63,640 nt of DNA from Mycobacterium sp. E183 (GTDB lineage: Bacteria > Actinomycetota > Actinomycetes > Mycobacteriales > Mycobacteriaceae), in contig NZ_LZJN01000026.1 in assembly GCF_001667735.1 (NCBI RefSeq), positions 1 through 63,640 of the forward strand. The letters run 5' to 3'. The notes beneath the pieces were generated by a model, which saw nothing but the letters and a program-made list of their open reading frames with translations, was not told the origin of the DNA and did no database searches. Below, piece by piece: positions 38,931-47,733 of this stretch. The translations under genes and the position numbers were made by a program. Each line of letters begins with the position of its first letter. The stretch's first letter is position 1.

Positions 38931-39671
38931 CTAATCTTTCACTCGGCGCATTGTCATCGCATACCGGAAGTCCGAAGACAGATGGGTGTTGATCGTCACC
39001 TGGGCGACCACGCCGTCAGACGTCGTATAGGTGCGCCGCATCTGTAGGGCGGCAGTCCCCGCCTCGACCGCGAGGCCGTCGACCACGTCGGGCGAAAGCA
39101 CCACCGCGGCGATCTCTTGGTGTAGCTCGGCGATGGTGACACCGAACAGGTCCTCGATCAGCGGGAAGATCGGGCCGGCGTGCCGTTGCAGCAGCCTGCC
39201 GACCGCCGCGAAATCGCGGTTGATGTAGTACTCCGTTCGGCACAGGGGCGCTGACGCGCCGTCGGCCTGGCGGTACCCGCGCACGCTCAACCACTGTGTG
39301 CCGGCGAGCAATCCGGTTCGAGCGGAAAGGTCCCGGTCGATGGTCACCATCGCGTTCGACTCGATCGTCAGCTGCGCGCCGGCCGCGAAGACGAGCAGGT
39401 CGTCGATTGACATCGCGTCCTGCGCATAGGAACTGGTGGCCGGGCGCGGAACCACCCGGGTGCCCGCTCGCGGCCGGGACGCAACGAGGTTGTCATCGCG
39501 AAGCCGGCGCAGCGCCTCGCGAATGGTGTAGCGGCTGACCGCGAATCGCTCGCACAGCTGATGCTCCGTCGGGAGCTGCGAGCCGACCGGATAGACGCCG
39601 TCGACGATCTCCTTGCGCAGCGTGCGGGCGATCTGAAGGTAGCGGTGCTCGCCCGCGATGGCCTGGGTCAT
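38931..39671 (-). CDS. GntR-family regulator with UTRA effector domain
   Basis: 246 residues. Winged helix at about 8-75 (YLQIARTLRKEIVDGVYPVGSQLPTEHQLCERFAVSRYTIREAL) and a UTRA ligand domain, including CRTEYYINRDFA and RTYTTSDG. HutC/FarR subfamily; senses a small acid or its CoA ester. Second gene of the leftward operon, starting inside the stop of the propeller gene (TGATG). GTCCAGAC and GTCCGGAC sites lie in the divergent promoter region at 41341-41444 and may be its operators. It would thus control both sides of block C. Confidence 0.88.
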   Translation of the reverse strand: MTQAIAGEHRYLQIARTLRKEIVDGVYPVGSQLPTEHQLCERFAVSRYTIREALRRLRDDNLVASRPRAGTRVVPRPATSSYAQDAMSIDDLLVFAAGAQLTIESNAMVTIDRDLSARTGLLAGTQWLSVRGYRQADGASAPLCRTEYYINRDFAAVGRLLQRHAGPIFPLIEDLFGVTIAELHQEIAAVVLSPDVVDGLAVEAGTAALQMRRTYTTSDGVVAQVTINTHLSSDFRYAMTMRRVKD

Positions 39672-41284
39672 CAGCGGCCATCCCGGCGTAGAGCCAGGAC
39701 GCTGCCGTCGCCGTCGGCCGAGAGGTAGAGGGTCCCGTCGGGCGCGGACGTGATGCCGGCAAAGGGGCCCTGCGGGCCGGAAAAGGGGGGCATCCCTTTC
39801 AACGGTTTGGGCGCCACACCCGGCGGCGGGCCGACCGGCAGCCCCGATGCGATGACGCGCCGGACCTGGCCATGCAGGTCGAAGGCGATCAACTCCTTGG
39901 TGCCCGCATCGACGATGTAGAGCACACCGTCACGCACCAGAATGCCTTGTGGGCGCTGCAGATCCGCCACCACGATGTCGCCGCCGGGTCCGCTCACCCT
40001 GACGACCCGCCCGGCCTCCGCCACCAGGGGCGCGCCCTCCGCGTCGATCGCGACGCCGACCGGATCCCGCAGGCCGGTGGCCAGCACCTCGACGCCGCCC
40101 GCACCCAGCGACAGGACCCGCCCGGTGCCCAGCTCGGCGAAGACGACCCCCTTGCGACCGACCGCAACGCCGTAGAGCTGGTCGAAACCGTCGGCCAGCA
40201 CCTCACTTTGGCCGGCCGCAGGCCGGTAGCGGGCGACCTGACCGCCCGAGGTGGTCACGACGAACTCGCCGGGCCCGCTCGGCGCGATCCCCCGCAGGAA
40301 CCCGGGATAGCCGGGGCTGAACAACATGCCCGCGGTCTGCAACGACCCGTCCGGCTGCACGACATAGAGGTAGGTGCCATCGGCGACGTAAAGCCGGCCG
40401 TCGTGGTCCACGGCCAGGTCGAGCGGCCAGTTGAGCCCGCCGGGCAACACCGTTCGCGTCTCGCCGGTGCGCGCGATCTCGGTGACCTCTCCGGTGAAGT
40501 TCGAGGCCAGCACCCGGTCGCCGACCAACGTGCAGTTGTCCAGGCCGGGGCTCAACTGGGCCAGTACCCGCCGCTCGCCGCTGCGGGGATCTATGCGAAG
40601 GACCTGCCCGCTGGCGACCTGGGTCGACACGATGCGGCCGTGGTTGTCGAACTTGACCGAGTCCGGTACACCGAGATCGGCTGCGACACAGTCTGGCTCA
40701 CCGCCGTCGGGATCGACGCGCCAGATCTCGTTGGCGCCCATCACGGGAAAATACAACAGGCCGTCGGGGCCTACCTCCATCGCGTTCGGTGACGGCACCC
40801 CATCCAGCAGCACCCGCGGCGATCCGCCCGCCGGATCGAGTTCCAGCAACCGGCCGCCCTCACGGCATTCGCCGACGAACAACCGGTCCCGATAAAACGT
40901 GATGCCGTTCGCCGACGGGACATCGTCGCGCAGCACTCGGGTTCGCCCGGCGGTGTCGAGCACGCTGACCCGGCCGTCCATCACCTCGGTGGCGTACAGG
41001 TTGCCGCGGGAGTCGAACGCGACGTCGTCGGGGGCGACGATGTCGCCGCCCTTCGGGCTCACGGTTTCCAGCCGGCCGGTGCGGTGATCCAGTGCGCTGA
41101 TCTGACTTCCGGTCACCTGCGCGATGTAGACGCGACCGTCCGGGCCGGTCCGCAAACCGTTGGCGCCGAACAGCCGGCTGGGAGCGGTCACTCGATCGAG
41201 GGTCCAGCCTTCCGCCACGTCGATCGGGTGATGTAGCGCCGCATACCGTGACGGCTCCGCCGCGGTGGCCCTCGAAATCGACAT
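39671..41284 (-). CDS. Long SMP-30/gluconolactonase-like beta-propeller protein
   Basis: 537 residues, all NHL/SMP-30-type repeats (for example NGLRTGPDGRVYIAQ, DDVAFDSRGNLYATE, NGITFYRDRLFVGEC, NAMEVGPDGLLYFPV). Single-domain SMP-30 lactonases are about 300 residues, so this could be a duplicated or twelve-bladed propeller. No signal peptide is clear. I started it at ATG 41284 (MSISRATAAEPSR) rather than 41350 by RBS-like GGCGAGGC. Lactonase or sugar-lactone hydrolysis is plausible next to a Baeyer-Villiger enzyme, but catalytic metal ligands were not traced. Confidence 0.82.
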   Translation of the reverse strand: MSISRATAAEPSRYAALHHPIDVAEGWTLDRVTAPSRLFGANGLRTGPDGRVYIAQVTGSQISALDHRTGRLETVSPKGGDIVAPDDVAFDSRGNLYATEVMDGRVSVLDTAGRTRVLRDDVPSANGITFYRDRLFVGECREGGRLLELDPAGGSPRVLLDGVPSPNAMEVGPDGLLYFPVMGANEIWRVDPDGGEPDCVAADLGVPDSVKFDNHGRIVSTQVASGQVLRIDPRSGERRVLAQLSPGLDNCTLVGDRVLASNFTGEVTEIARTGETRTVLPGGLNWPLDLAVDHDGRLYVADGTYLYVVQPDGSLQTAGMLFSPGYPGFLRGIAPSGPGEFVVTTSGGQVARYRPAAGQSEVLADGFDQLYGVAVGRKGVVFAELGTGRVLSLGAGGVEVLATGLRDPVGVAIDAEGAPLVAEAGRVVRVSGPGGDIVVADLQRPQGILVRDGVLYIVDAGTKELIAFDLHGQVRRVIASGLPVGPPPGVAPKPLKGMPPFSGPQGPFAGITSAPDGTLYLSADGDGSVLALRRDGR

Positions 41285-41340
41285 GCCTCGCCGGGATCCT
41301 TCCGTAGGCCGTTTGAGCTGGACGTTATCAATTACGGTTA

Positions 41341-41444
41341 GTCCAGACAATAGTCATCGGCAGCGCTCTGCTCGGCCTTGACAGTCCAGTCTGGCGATGG
41401 GAATAGTATTCTCCGAACGACAGAATGCCATATTTTGTCCGGAC
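41341..41444. promoter_or_regulatory. Candidate GntR operators between the two island operons
   Basis: GTCCAGAC at 41341-41348, CCAG-T-CTGG at 41386-41394 and GTCCGGAC at 41437-41444. All fit the loose GT-N4-AC pattern of HutC/GntR sites (GTCTAGAC type). Also ATTCT-N9-AGAAT at 41408-41426. The region is shared by the leftward propeller gene and the rightward SDR. Moderate support. Confidence 0.4.
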
Positions 41445-41504
41445 CAGTAGACAGCAGAGCCCGTTGCGCCCGTGCCCGGTGTTCGCAGCAGGGGAAAGCA
41501 GGCC

Positions 41505-42353
41505 ATGGAGGACTTCCTCAGACTCGACGGTCGCATCGTGGTGGTCTCCGGCGCCGGGGGCGGCGGGATCGGTACCACCGTGACGGCGATGGCCGCCCGG
41601 GCCGGCGCCACCGTGATCGCGGTGAGCCGGTCGAAGGAGAATCTCGACGAGCATGTCGCCCCGCTGGCCGGTCAGGGTCTGGCGGTGGTGCCGGTGGCGG
41701 CCGACGCCTCGACCGATGAGGGCATCGCCGCGGTCATCGATCAGGCGCGCCGCGCCGAGGGCAACCTGTACGGGCTCGTCAATGTCGCCGGCGGTGCCGC
41801 GCCATCGACGTGGATGCCGTCGACCCGTGTGACGCGGCACGACTGGCGCGAGATTTTCGCCGCAAACCTCGAGACCGCGTTCTTCATGAGCCAGGCCGTG
41901 GCGGCCGAGCTGGTGGCCCAGCAGCGGCCGGGATCGATCGTGTCGATCTCGTCGATCAGCGGCATGAACACCGCGCCCTTCCACATCGCCTACGGCACCG
42001 CCAAGGCCGCCATCGCCGCGATGACGCGCACCATGGCACTCGAGCTTGCCCTGGCCGGCATCAGGGTGAACGCCGTGGCGCCGGGCGTCACCGAGACCGC
42101 CGCCTCGCGCACCTATGTCGACTCCGAGCCGGACCGGGATCGGCGGGCGATCGCGATGGGCAGGCGCGGCAGGCCCGAGGAACAGGCGGGCGCCATCCTG
42201 TTTCTGCTGTCGGAACTCTCCAGCTACATCACGGGCCAGACGCTGCTCGTCGACGGCGGGCTTGACCTCAAGTGGAGTCATCTCGACGCCGACAACACGT
42301 CGTTGTTCCTCAAGGACGAATCCTTCCGCGCGGCCATCAGGAGGATGCGATGA
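41505..42353 (+). CDS. SDR, first gene of the rightward catabolic operon
   Basis: 282 residues. Glycine-rich loop SGAGGGGIGTTV is unusual in having four Gly where TGxxxGIG is usual. NVAGGAAP, catalytic Ser in SISSISGMN, Tyr and Lys in AYGTAKAAI, and a family ending LLVDGGLDLKW. GGGGAAAGCAGGCC precedes ATG 41505. Overlaps the Rieske gene by 4 bases. Likely oxidises the hydroxyl group made by the Rieske oxygenase or another alcohol intermediate. Confidence 0.9.
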   Translation: MEDFLRLDGRIVVVSGAGGGGIGTTVTAMAARAGATVIAVSRSKENLDEHVAPLAGQGLAVVPVAADASTDEGIAAVIDQARRAEGNLYGLVNVAGGAAPSTWMPSTRVTRHDWREIFAANLETAFFMSQAVAAELVAQQRPGSIVSISSISGMNTAPFHIAYGTAKAAIAAMTRTMALELALAGIRVNAVAPGVTETAASRTYVDSEPDRDRRAIAMGRRGRPEEQAGAILFLLSELSSYITGQTLLVDGGLDLKWSHLDADNTSLFLKDESFRAAIRRMR

Positions 42354-43735
42354 CCGACCTCGCCAAGGGCGTGAACGCCGCAGCGGCCGAGGAACTTTCG
42401 CGGCCCGTCACGATCGGCGTCGAGGCCTACATCTCCGAAGACTACGCGCGCGCCGAACGCGACAAGCTGTGGCGGAAGGTATGGCAGCAGGTCGGCCGGG
42501 TCGAAGAGCTGCCCGAGGTGGGCAGCTACCTGACCTACGACATCCTTGACGACTCGATCATCGTCGTGCGCACCGGACCACGCGAATTCCACGCCCACCA
42601 CAACGTGTGCATGCACCGCGGCCGCCGAGTGATCGACACACCCGAGGGTGCGAAGAACGCCCGCGGCCGTGCCCGCAAATCGTTCGTCTGCGGATTCCAC
42701 GGCTGGACATACGGTTTGGACGGGGCGTGCACCCACATCCGCGAACAACAGGACTGGCAGGGGGCGCTCACCCCCGACAACACCCACCTGCGGCCGGTCA
42801 AGGTCGACACGTGGGGTGGCTGGCTGTGGGTCAACATGGACCCCGACTGCGAATCGCTGGCCGATTACCTGTTTCCCGCAGCGAAGATTCTCGACCCCTT
42901 CGGGTGCGAGAACATGCGCTACAAATGGCGAAAGTGGCTGTTCTTCGACTGCAATTGGAAGGTCGCGCTCGAGGCGTTCAACGAGACCTACCACGTCTAC
43001 ACCACCCATCCCGAATTCAACAGGTTCGGCGAATTCAAGGGCTGGGCCAAGGCGCAGGGCAAACACAGCAGCATCGGCTATGACGCTCCGGACGACATGG
43101 AGGCCACCAAGTCCAAGATCCGCCTCGGCACCGGCGCCGACCCTCGCGTGTCCACCGCGGAGATGCAGGTGTACACGATGGAGGAAACGAACGCCACCAC
43201 CACCCAGACCCTGGTGAACGCGGCCAAGCGGCTGGTGGACGAATTGCCCGAGGGAACACCGGCCGACAAGGTCCTCGAGCACTGGCTGGCGTCGGCGCGC
43301 CGCGACGACGCGGCCCGCGGCGTGATCTGGCCGACGATTCCCGCCGACATCCTCGGGCAGGCCGGCACCGCGTGGCAGATCTTTCCGAACTTCCAGATCG
43401 GGCAGGGCCTGACCAGTGCGCTGTGCTACGGCGCGCGACCACATCCCAGCTACCACCCCGACAAGTGCATCTTCGAGGTGTCGGTCTTGGAGCTCTATCC
43501 GAAAGGCCAAGAGCCCGAGACGGAATGGGAGTACACGCCGGTCGGCGATCCCAGGTGGCGTTCGGTCCTGCCGCAGGATTTCTCGAACATGGCCGCGGTG
43601 CAGCAGGGCATGAAATCGCTGGGCTTTCCGGGCACCAAGCCCAACCCGTACCGCGAACGCAGCACCGTCAACCTGCACTACCAACTGTCGAAGTACATGG
43701 GTACCGGCGCACCGCGGGAGCTTGAAGACACATGA
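42350..43735 (+). CDS. Rieske non-haem iron oxygenase, alpha subunit
   Basis: 461 residues. Rieske [2Fe-2S] ligands Cys87, His89, Cys114, His117 (CMHRGRR ... CGFHGWTYG). Mononuclear iron site in the C-terminal domain NWKVALEAFNETYHVYTTH: His215 and His220, with Glu212 where the electron-bridging Asp normally sits. That substitution is known in the carnitine oxygenase CntA. No beta subunit and no ferredoxin or reductase gene is found here, so electron partners must come from elsewhere. Hydroxylates or dealkylates an unknown substrate. Coupled to the SDR before (4-base overlap) and the monooxygenase after (ATGA). Confidence 0.93.
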   Translation: MTDLAKGVNAAAAEELSRPVTIGVEAYISEDYARAERDKLWRKVWQQVGRVEELPEVGSYLTYDILDDSIIVVRTGPREFHAHHNVCMHRGRRVIDTPEGAKNARGRARKSFVCGFHGWTYGLDGACTHIREQQDWQGALTPDNTHLRPVKVDTWGGWLWVNMDPDCESLADYLFPAAKILDPFGCENMRYKWRKWLFFDCNWKVALEAFNETYHVYTTHPEFNRFGEFKGWAKAQGKHSSIGYDAPDDMEATKSKIRLGTGADPRVSTAEMQVYTMEETNATTTQTLVNAAKRLVDELPEGTPADKVLEHWLASARRDDAARGVIWPTIPADILGQAGTAWQIFPNFQIGQGLTSALCYGARPHPSYHPDKCIFEVSVLELYPKGQEPETEWEYTPVGDPRWRSVLPQDFSNMAAVQQGMKSLGFPGTKPNPYRERSTVNLHYQLSKYMGTGAPRELEDT

Positions 43736-45579
43736 CCATGTTCGGAAACGATTGCGGACCGACGCAGACGCCGGACGACGCCGACATCGAGACGCTGCGG
43801 GAGAAGTATCGGCAGGAACGTGAAAAGCGGCTGCGCAAAGAGGGTTCCAAGCAGTACATCGAACTCGAGGACGATTTCGCCGGCTACTACGAGGTGGACC
43901 CGTACACGCCCGTCACACCTCGGGATCCGATCAACGAGGACATCGACGTGGCGGTTCTCGGGGGCGGCTTCGGGGGCCTGCTGTCGGCGGCCTATCTGAA
44001 GAAGGCGGGCGTCGACGACGTACGGATCATCGAGCTCGGCGGTGACTTCGGCGGCGTCTGGTACTGGAACCGCTACCCGGGTATCCAGTGCGACAACGAA
44101 TCTTACTGCTATATACCGCTTCTCGAAGAGCTCAACTTCATGCCGTCGAAGAAATTCGCCGACGGCGCCGAGATCTACCGGCACTGCCGGAACATCGGCA
44201 AGCATTTCGGTCTCTACGACTCGGCGGTCTTCTCCACCCAGGTGCACGATCTGCGCTGGGACGAAGACATCAGGCGCTGGCGCGTCGGCACCAATCGCGG
44301 CGACGACATTCGCGCTCGCTTCGTCGTGATGGCGTCCGGCCCGTTCCACCGGCCCAAGTTGCCCGGCATTCCCGGCATCAGAGACTTCCGGGGACACAGC
44401 TTCCATTCGTCACGGTGGGATTACGCCTACACCGGCGGCGATGCCCAGGGCGGACTGGACAAGCTGGCTGACAAGCGCGTGGCCGTGGTCGGCACCGGCG
44501 CCACCGGGATCCAGATCGTGCCGTTCCTGGCCCGCCACGCCCAACACCTGTACGTCTTCCAACGCACCCCGTCGACCGTGGACGCGCGCAACAACGCGCC
44601 GACCGATCCCGAATGGGTCAAGACCCTGAAACCCGGCTGGCAGAAGGAACGCCAGCGCAACTTTCACTCCTGGACGTTCGAGGGCATGGCGCTCGGCCAG
44701 CCGGATCTGGTGTGCGACTTCTGGACCGAGCTCGGGCGCAACACCGCCGCCCGGGTCCTTGCCCTGGACGATCCGGCGGCACTGACTCCCGAACAGTTCA
44801 TCGCGATCCGGGAGGAGGAAGACTACAAGGTCATGGAGCGGCTGCGCCGGCGCGTGGCGGCCATCGTCGAGGACGAGACGACCGCCGAGGCGCTGAAGCC
44901 CTACTACCGGTTCCTGTGCAAGCGGCCCTGCTCCAACGACGACTACCTGGCAACGTTCAACCGGTCTAACGTCACGCTGGTCGATGTGTCGGCGAGCAAG
45001 GGGGTCGAGCGCGCCACCGAAAAGGGCCTTCTCGCAAACGGTGTCGAGTACGAGGTCGACTGCATCATCTACGCGAGCGGATTCGAGATCACCACCGAAA
45101 TCAGCCGCCGCTACTCGATCGAGACGATCGAGGGTCGCAACGGGCTGTCGCTGTTCGACTACTGGCACGACGGCTACAAGACGTTGCACGGCATGACCAG
45201 CCGCGATTTTCCCAACCAGTTCTATACCGGGTTCACCCAGGTCGGCATCTCCGCGAACATCGCGGCCAATTACGAGGTGCAGGGCGAGCACATTGCCTAC
45301 ATCATCGCCGAAGCCCTGGCGCGCGGCGCGACCACCGTCGAGCCCAGCCAGGAGGCTCAGGACGCATGGTGCCAGACGATCCGCGAGACGGCGGTCGACA
45401 ACTCGGCGTTCGATGCTCAGTGCACGCCCGGTTACTACAACAACGAAGGCGGCGGGGGCGGCGAGGGAATCCGGTCCCACCTCGGTGAGCCCTACGGCCC
45501 CGGCTTCTACGCCTTCGAAGACCTGCTGCGCGTCTGGCGGGCCAGGGGCGACCTGGAAGGTCTGGTCCTGGGCACGTGA
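43732..45579 (+). CDS. Baeyer-Villiger-type flavin monooxygenase
   Basis: 615 residues. FAD motif GGGFGG (77-82), NADPH motif VVGTGATG, and the Baeyer-Villiger fingerprint FxGxxxHxxxW-D at FRGHSFHSSRWDY starting at Phe219. An extended N-terminus (EKYRQEREKRLRKEGSKQYIE) is typical of the large cyclopentadecanone/HAPMO-like group. Inserts one oxygen next to a ketone giving an ester or lactone, using NADPH. Translationally coupled to the Rieske gene upstream and the SDR downstream. Confidence 0.93.
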   Translation: MTMFGNDCGPTQTPDDADIETLREKYRQEREKRLRKEGSKQYIELEDDFAGYYEVDPYTPVTPRDPINEDIDVAVLGGGFGGLLSAAYLKKAGVDDVRIIELGGDFGGVWYWNRYPGIQCDNESYCYIPLLEELNFMPSKKFADGAEIYRHCRNIGKHFGLYDSAVFSTQVHDLRWDEDIRRWRVGTNRGDDIRARFVVMASGPFHRPKLPGIPGIRDFRGHSFHSSRWDYAYTGGDAQGGLDKLADKRVAVVGTGATGIQIVPFLARHAQHLYVFQRTPSTVDARNNAPTDPEWVKTLKPGWQKERQRNFHSWTFEGMALGQPDLVCDFWTELGRNTAARVLALDDPAALTPEQFIAIREEEDYKVMERLRRRVAAIVEDETTAEALKPYYRFLCKRPCSNDDYLATFNRSNVTLVDVSASKGVERATEKGLLANGVEYEVDCIIYASGFEITTEISRRYSIETIEGRNGLSLFDYWHDGYKTLHGMTSRDFPNQFYTGFTQVGISANIAANYEVQGEHIAYIIAEALARGATTVEPSQEAQDAWCQTIRETAVDNSAFDAQCTPGYYNNEGGGGGEGIRSHLGEPYGPGFYAFEDLLRVWRARGDLEGLVLGT

Positions 45580-46526
45580 ACGAGACCCCTTCCACAGAGC
45601 TGAGATTCGACGGCCGCGTCGCCGTGGTGACCGGCGCCGGCCGCGGATTGGGCCGCTCCTATGCCCTGCTACTCGCGGCGCGTGGCGCGAAGGTCGTGGT
45701 GAACGATCCGGGCGGCGGCCTGACCGGCGAGGGTTGCGATCCCGGACCGGCCGAGCACGTCGCAGCCGAGATCACGGCGGCGGGCGGGGACGCGGTCGCG
45801 TGTACCGCGTCGGTCGCGACCCGCGAAGGCGGTGAAGCGATCATCCAGACCGCCGTGGAACGTTACGGCGGCATCGACATCCTCATCCACAACGCCGGCA
45901 ACGTCCGTCGCGCGTCGCTCAAGGAGATGAGCTACGAGGATTTCGACGCGGTCCTCGACGTCCACCTGCGCGGTGCGTTCCACGTTGTGCGGCCGGCGTT
46001 TCCGCTCATGTGCCGGGCGGGCTACGGGCGCATCGTGTTGACGTCGTCGATCGGCGGCCTGTACGGCAACCACGGGGTGGCCAACTACGCGGCCGCGAAG
46101 GCCGGCGTCATCGGACTGGCCAACGTCGCGGCGCTCGAAGGCGCCGCCGACGGCGTCGCGTGCAACGTCATCGTCCCGGCCGCGGTGACCAGGATGGCCG
46201 ACGGCATCGACATCTCCGCCTACCCGCCGATGGGTCCGGAACTCGTTGCACCCGTCGCGGCTTGGCTCGCCCACGAATCCTGCTCGGTGAACGGGGAGAT
46301 GTTCATCGCGCTGGCGGGTCGGGTGGCGCGGGTGGTCGTCGCCGAAAGCCCGGGGGTCTACCGGCCCTCCTGGACGATCGAAGACGTCGGCCGCCACCTG
46401 GAGGCGATCCGATACGTGGAGGCGCCGTTGATCTTCCCGGTCCTGCCCGACGGGCACGACCGGCACATTCGCTACAGCTTCGAATTGTCGCACCGCTCAA
46501 GCGATCAAGGAGCGCTGCATGGCTGA
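45576..46526 (+). CDS. SDR of the (3R)-hydroxyacyl-CoA dehydrogenase / MFE-2 type
   Basis: 316 residues. VVTGAGRGLGRSYALLLAARGAKVVVND at the start is the MFE-2/17beta-HSD4-like motif; NNAG variant HNAGNVR, catalytic Ser in LTSSIGGLYG, Tyr and Lys in ANYAAAKAG. An extra 60-residue tail (from about 250) with no known domain. GTG start overlapping the monooxygenase stop by 4 bases. Likely oxidises a hydroxyacyl-CoA. Confidence 0.9.
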   Translation: MNETPSTELRFDGRVAVVTGAGRGLGRSYALLLAARGAKVVVNDPGGGLTGEGCDPGPAEHVAAEITAAGGDAVACTASVATREGGEAIIQTAVERYGGIDILIHNAGNVRRASLKEMSYEDFDAVLDVHLRGAFHVVRPAFPLMCRAGYGRIVLTSSIGGLYGNHGVANYAAAKAGVIGLANVAALEGAADGVACNVIVPAAVTRMADGIDISAYPPMGPELVAPVAAWLAHESCSVNGEMFIALAGRVARVVVAESPGVYRPSWTIEDVGRHLEAIRYVEAPLIFPVLPDGHDRHIRYSFELSHRSSDQGALHG

Positions 46527-47733
46527 CGCGACCGGTCCGCTCGCCGGCGTGCGAGTGATCGACCTGACCGCCATGGTGATGGGACCGTACTGCACGCAGA
46601 TCATGGCCGACATGGGCGCCGACGTGATCAAAGTCGAACCGCCGGAAGGGGATAACACCCGCTACATCTCGGTGGGCCCGGCACCAGGCATGAGTGGCGT
46701 GTTCGTCAACGTCAACCGCGGCAAGCGCAGCGTCGTGCTGGACCTCCGAACCGAAACGGGCGCGGCCGCACTGCGCGGGCTGCTCGAAACGGCGGACGTG
46801 TTCATCCACTCGATGCGCGCCAAGGCGATCGCCAAGCTGGGGTTCGGCTACCCCGAGGTCGCCGCGATCAACCCGCGGATCATCTACACCAATTGCTACG
46901 GCTACGGCAGGCGTGGACCCGAACGCGACCGTCCCGCATACGACGACACCATTCAGGCCGAATGCGGCCTGCCCGCGGTGCAACAACAGCTGACGGGCGA
47001 GGCCGACTACGTCGGGACCATCATGGCCGATAAGGTCGCCGGTCTGACGGCGCTCTACGCGACGACGATGGCGCTGTTCCACCGCGAGCGCACCGGTGAG
47101 GGACAAGAGGTCGAGGTCGCGATGTTCGAAACCATGGCCTCGTTCATGCTCGTCGAACACGCCAACGGTGCACTGTTCGATCCCCCGTTGGGGCCGGCGG
47201 TCTATCCGCGCACCGTGGCGCCCAACCGCCGCCCGTACCGCACCAGCGACGGCTACATCGCCGCGTTGATCTACAACGACAAGCACTGGAACGCGTTCAT
47301 CGATGCCGTGCAGCCGCCGTGGGCCGATGGGTCGCATTCGACGCTGGAACAGCGCGCCCGCCAGATCGACGCCGTCTACGGCTTATTGGCCGAAACGATG
47401 AAGCAGCGCTCTACCGAGGAATGGCTGGCCTTGTTCCGCGACCTCGAGATACCGGCCGCACCGCTCAATACACCGGGCGCGCTGTTCGATGACCCGCATC
47501 TCAACGCCGTCGGCATGTTCGAGACCGTGGACACCCCGCACGGCCCGGTGCGCTTCCCGGGCGTGCCCACCTGGTTCTCACGGACGCCGGGGCGGGTCGC
47601 GGGGCCCGCCCCCGAGCTCGGCGCCGACACCACCGAAGTGCTCGCCGAAATCGGCGCGAGCAGACGCGGAATCGCACGAGATGCCCCGCCACAGTGCGAG
47701 TCTGTGTCTGCTCGCGAGGGAAAGGAGTCCTAG
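46519..47733 (+). CDS. CaiB/BaiF-family CoA-transferase (class III)
   Basis: 404 residues. LAGVRVIDLTAMVMGPYCTQIMADMGADVIKVE at the start, GDNTRYISVGP, RGKRSVVLDL and the PAYDDTIQAECGL block all mark class III CoA-transferases (formyl-CoA:oxalate, CaiB, BaiF) and acyl-CoA racemases. Transfers CoA between carboxylates through a mixed anhydride on a conserved Asp. Overlaps the SDR by 8 bases; the following ThDP gene begins at the next base after its stop. The pair resembles the Frc/Oxc arrangement. Confidence 0.92.
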   Translation: MADATGPLAGVRVIDLTAMVMGPYCTQIMADMGADVIKVEPPEGDNTRYISVGPAPGMSGVFVNVNRGKRSVVLDLRTETGAAALRGLLETADVFIHSMRAKAIAKLGFGYPEVAAINPRIIYTNCYGYGRRGPERDRPAYDDTIQAECGLPAVQQQLTGEADYVGTIMADKVAGLTALYATTMALFHRERTGEGQEVEVAMFETMASFMLVEHANGALFDPPLGPAVYPRTVAPNRRPYRTSDGYIAALIYNDKHWNAFIDAVQPPWADGSHSTLEQRARQIDAVYGLLAETMKQRSTEEWLALFRDLEIPAAPLNTPGALFDDPHLNAVGMFETVDTPHGPVRFPGVPTWFSRTPGRVAGPAPELGADTTEVLAEIGASRRGIARDAPPQCESVSAREGKES

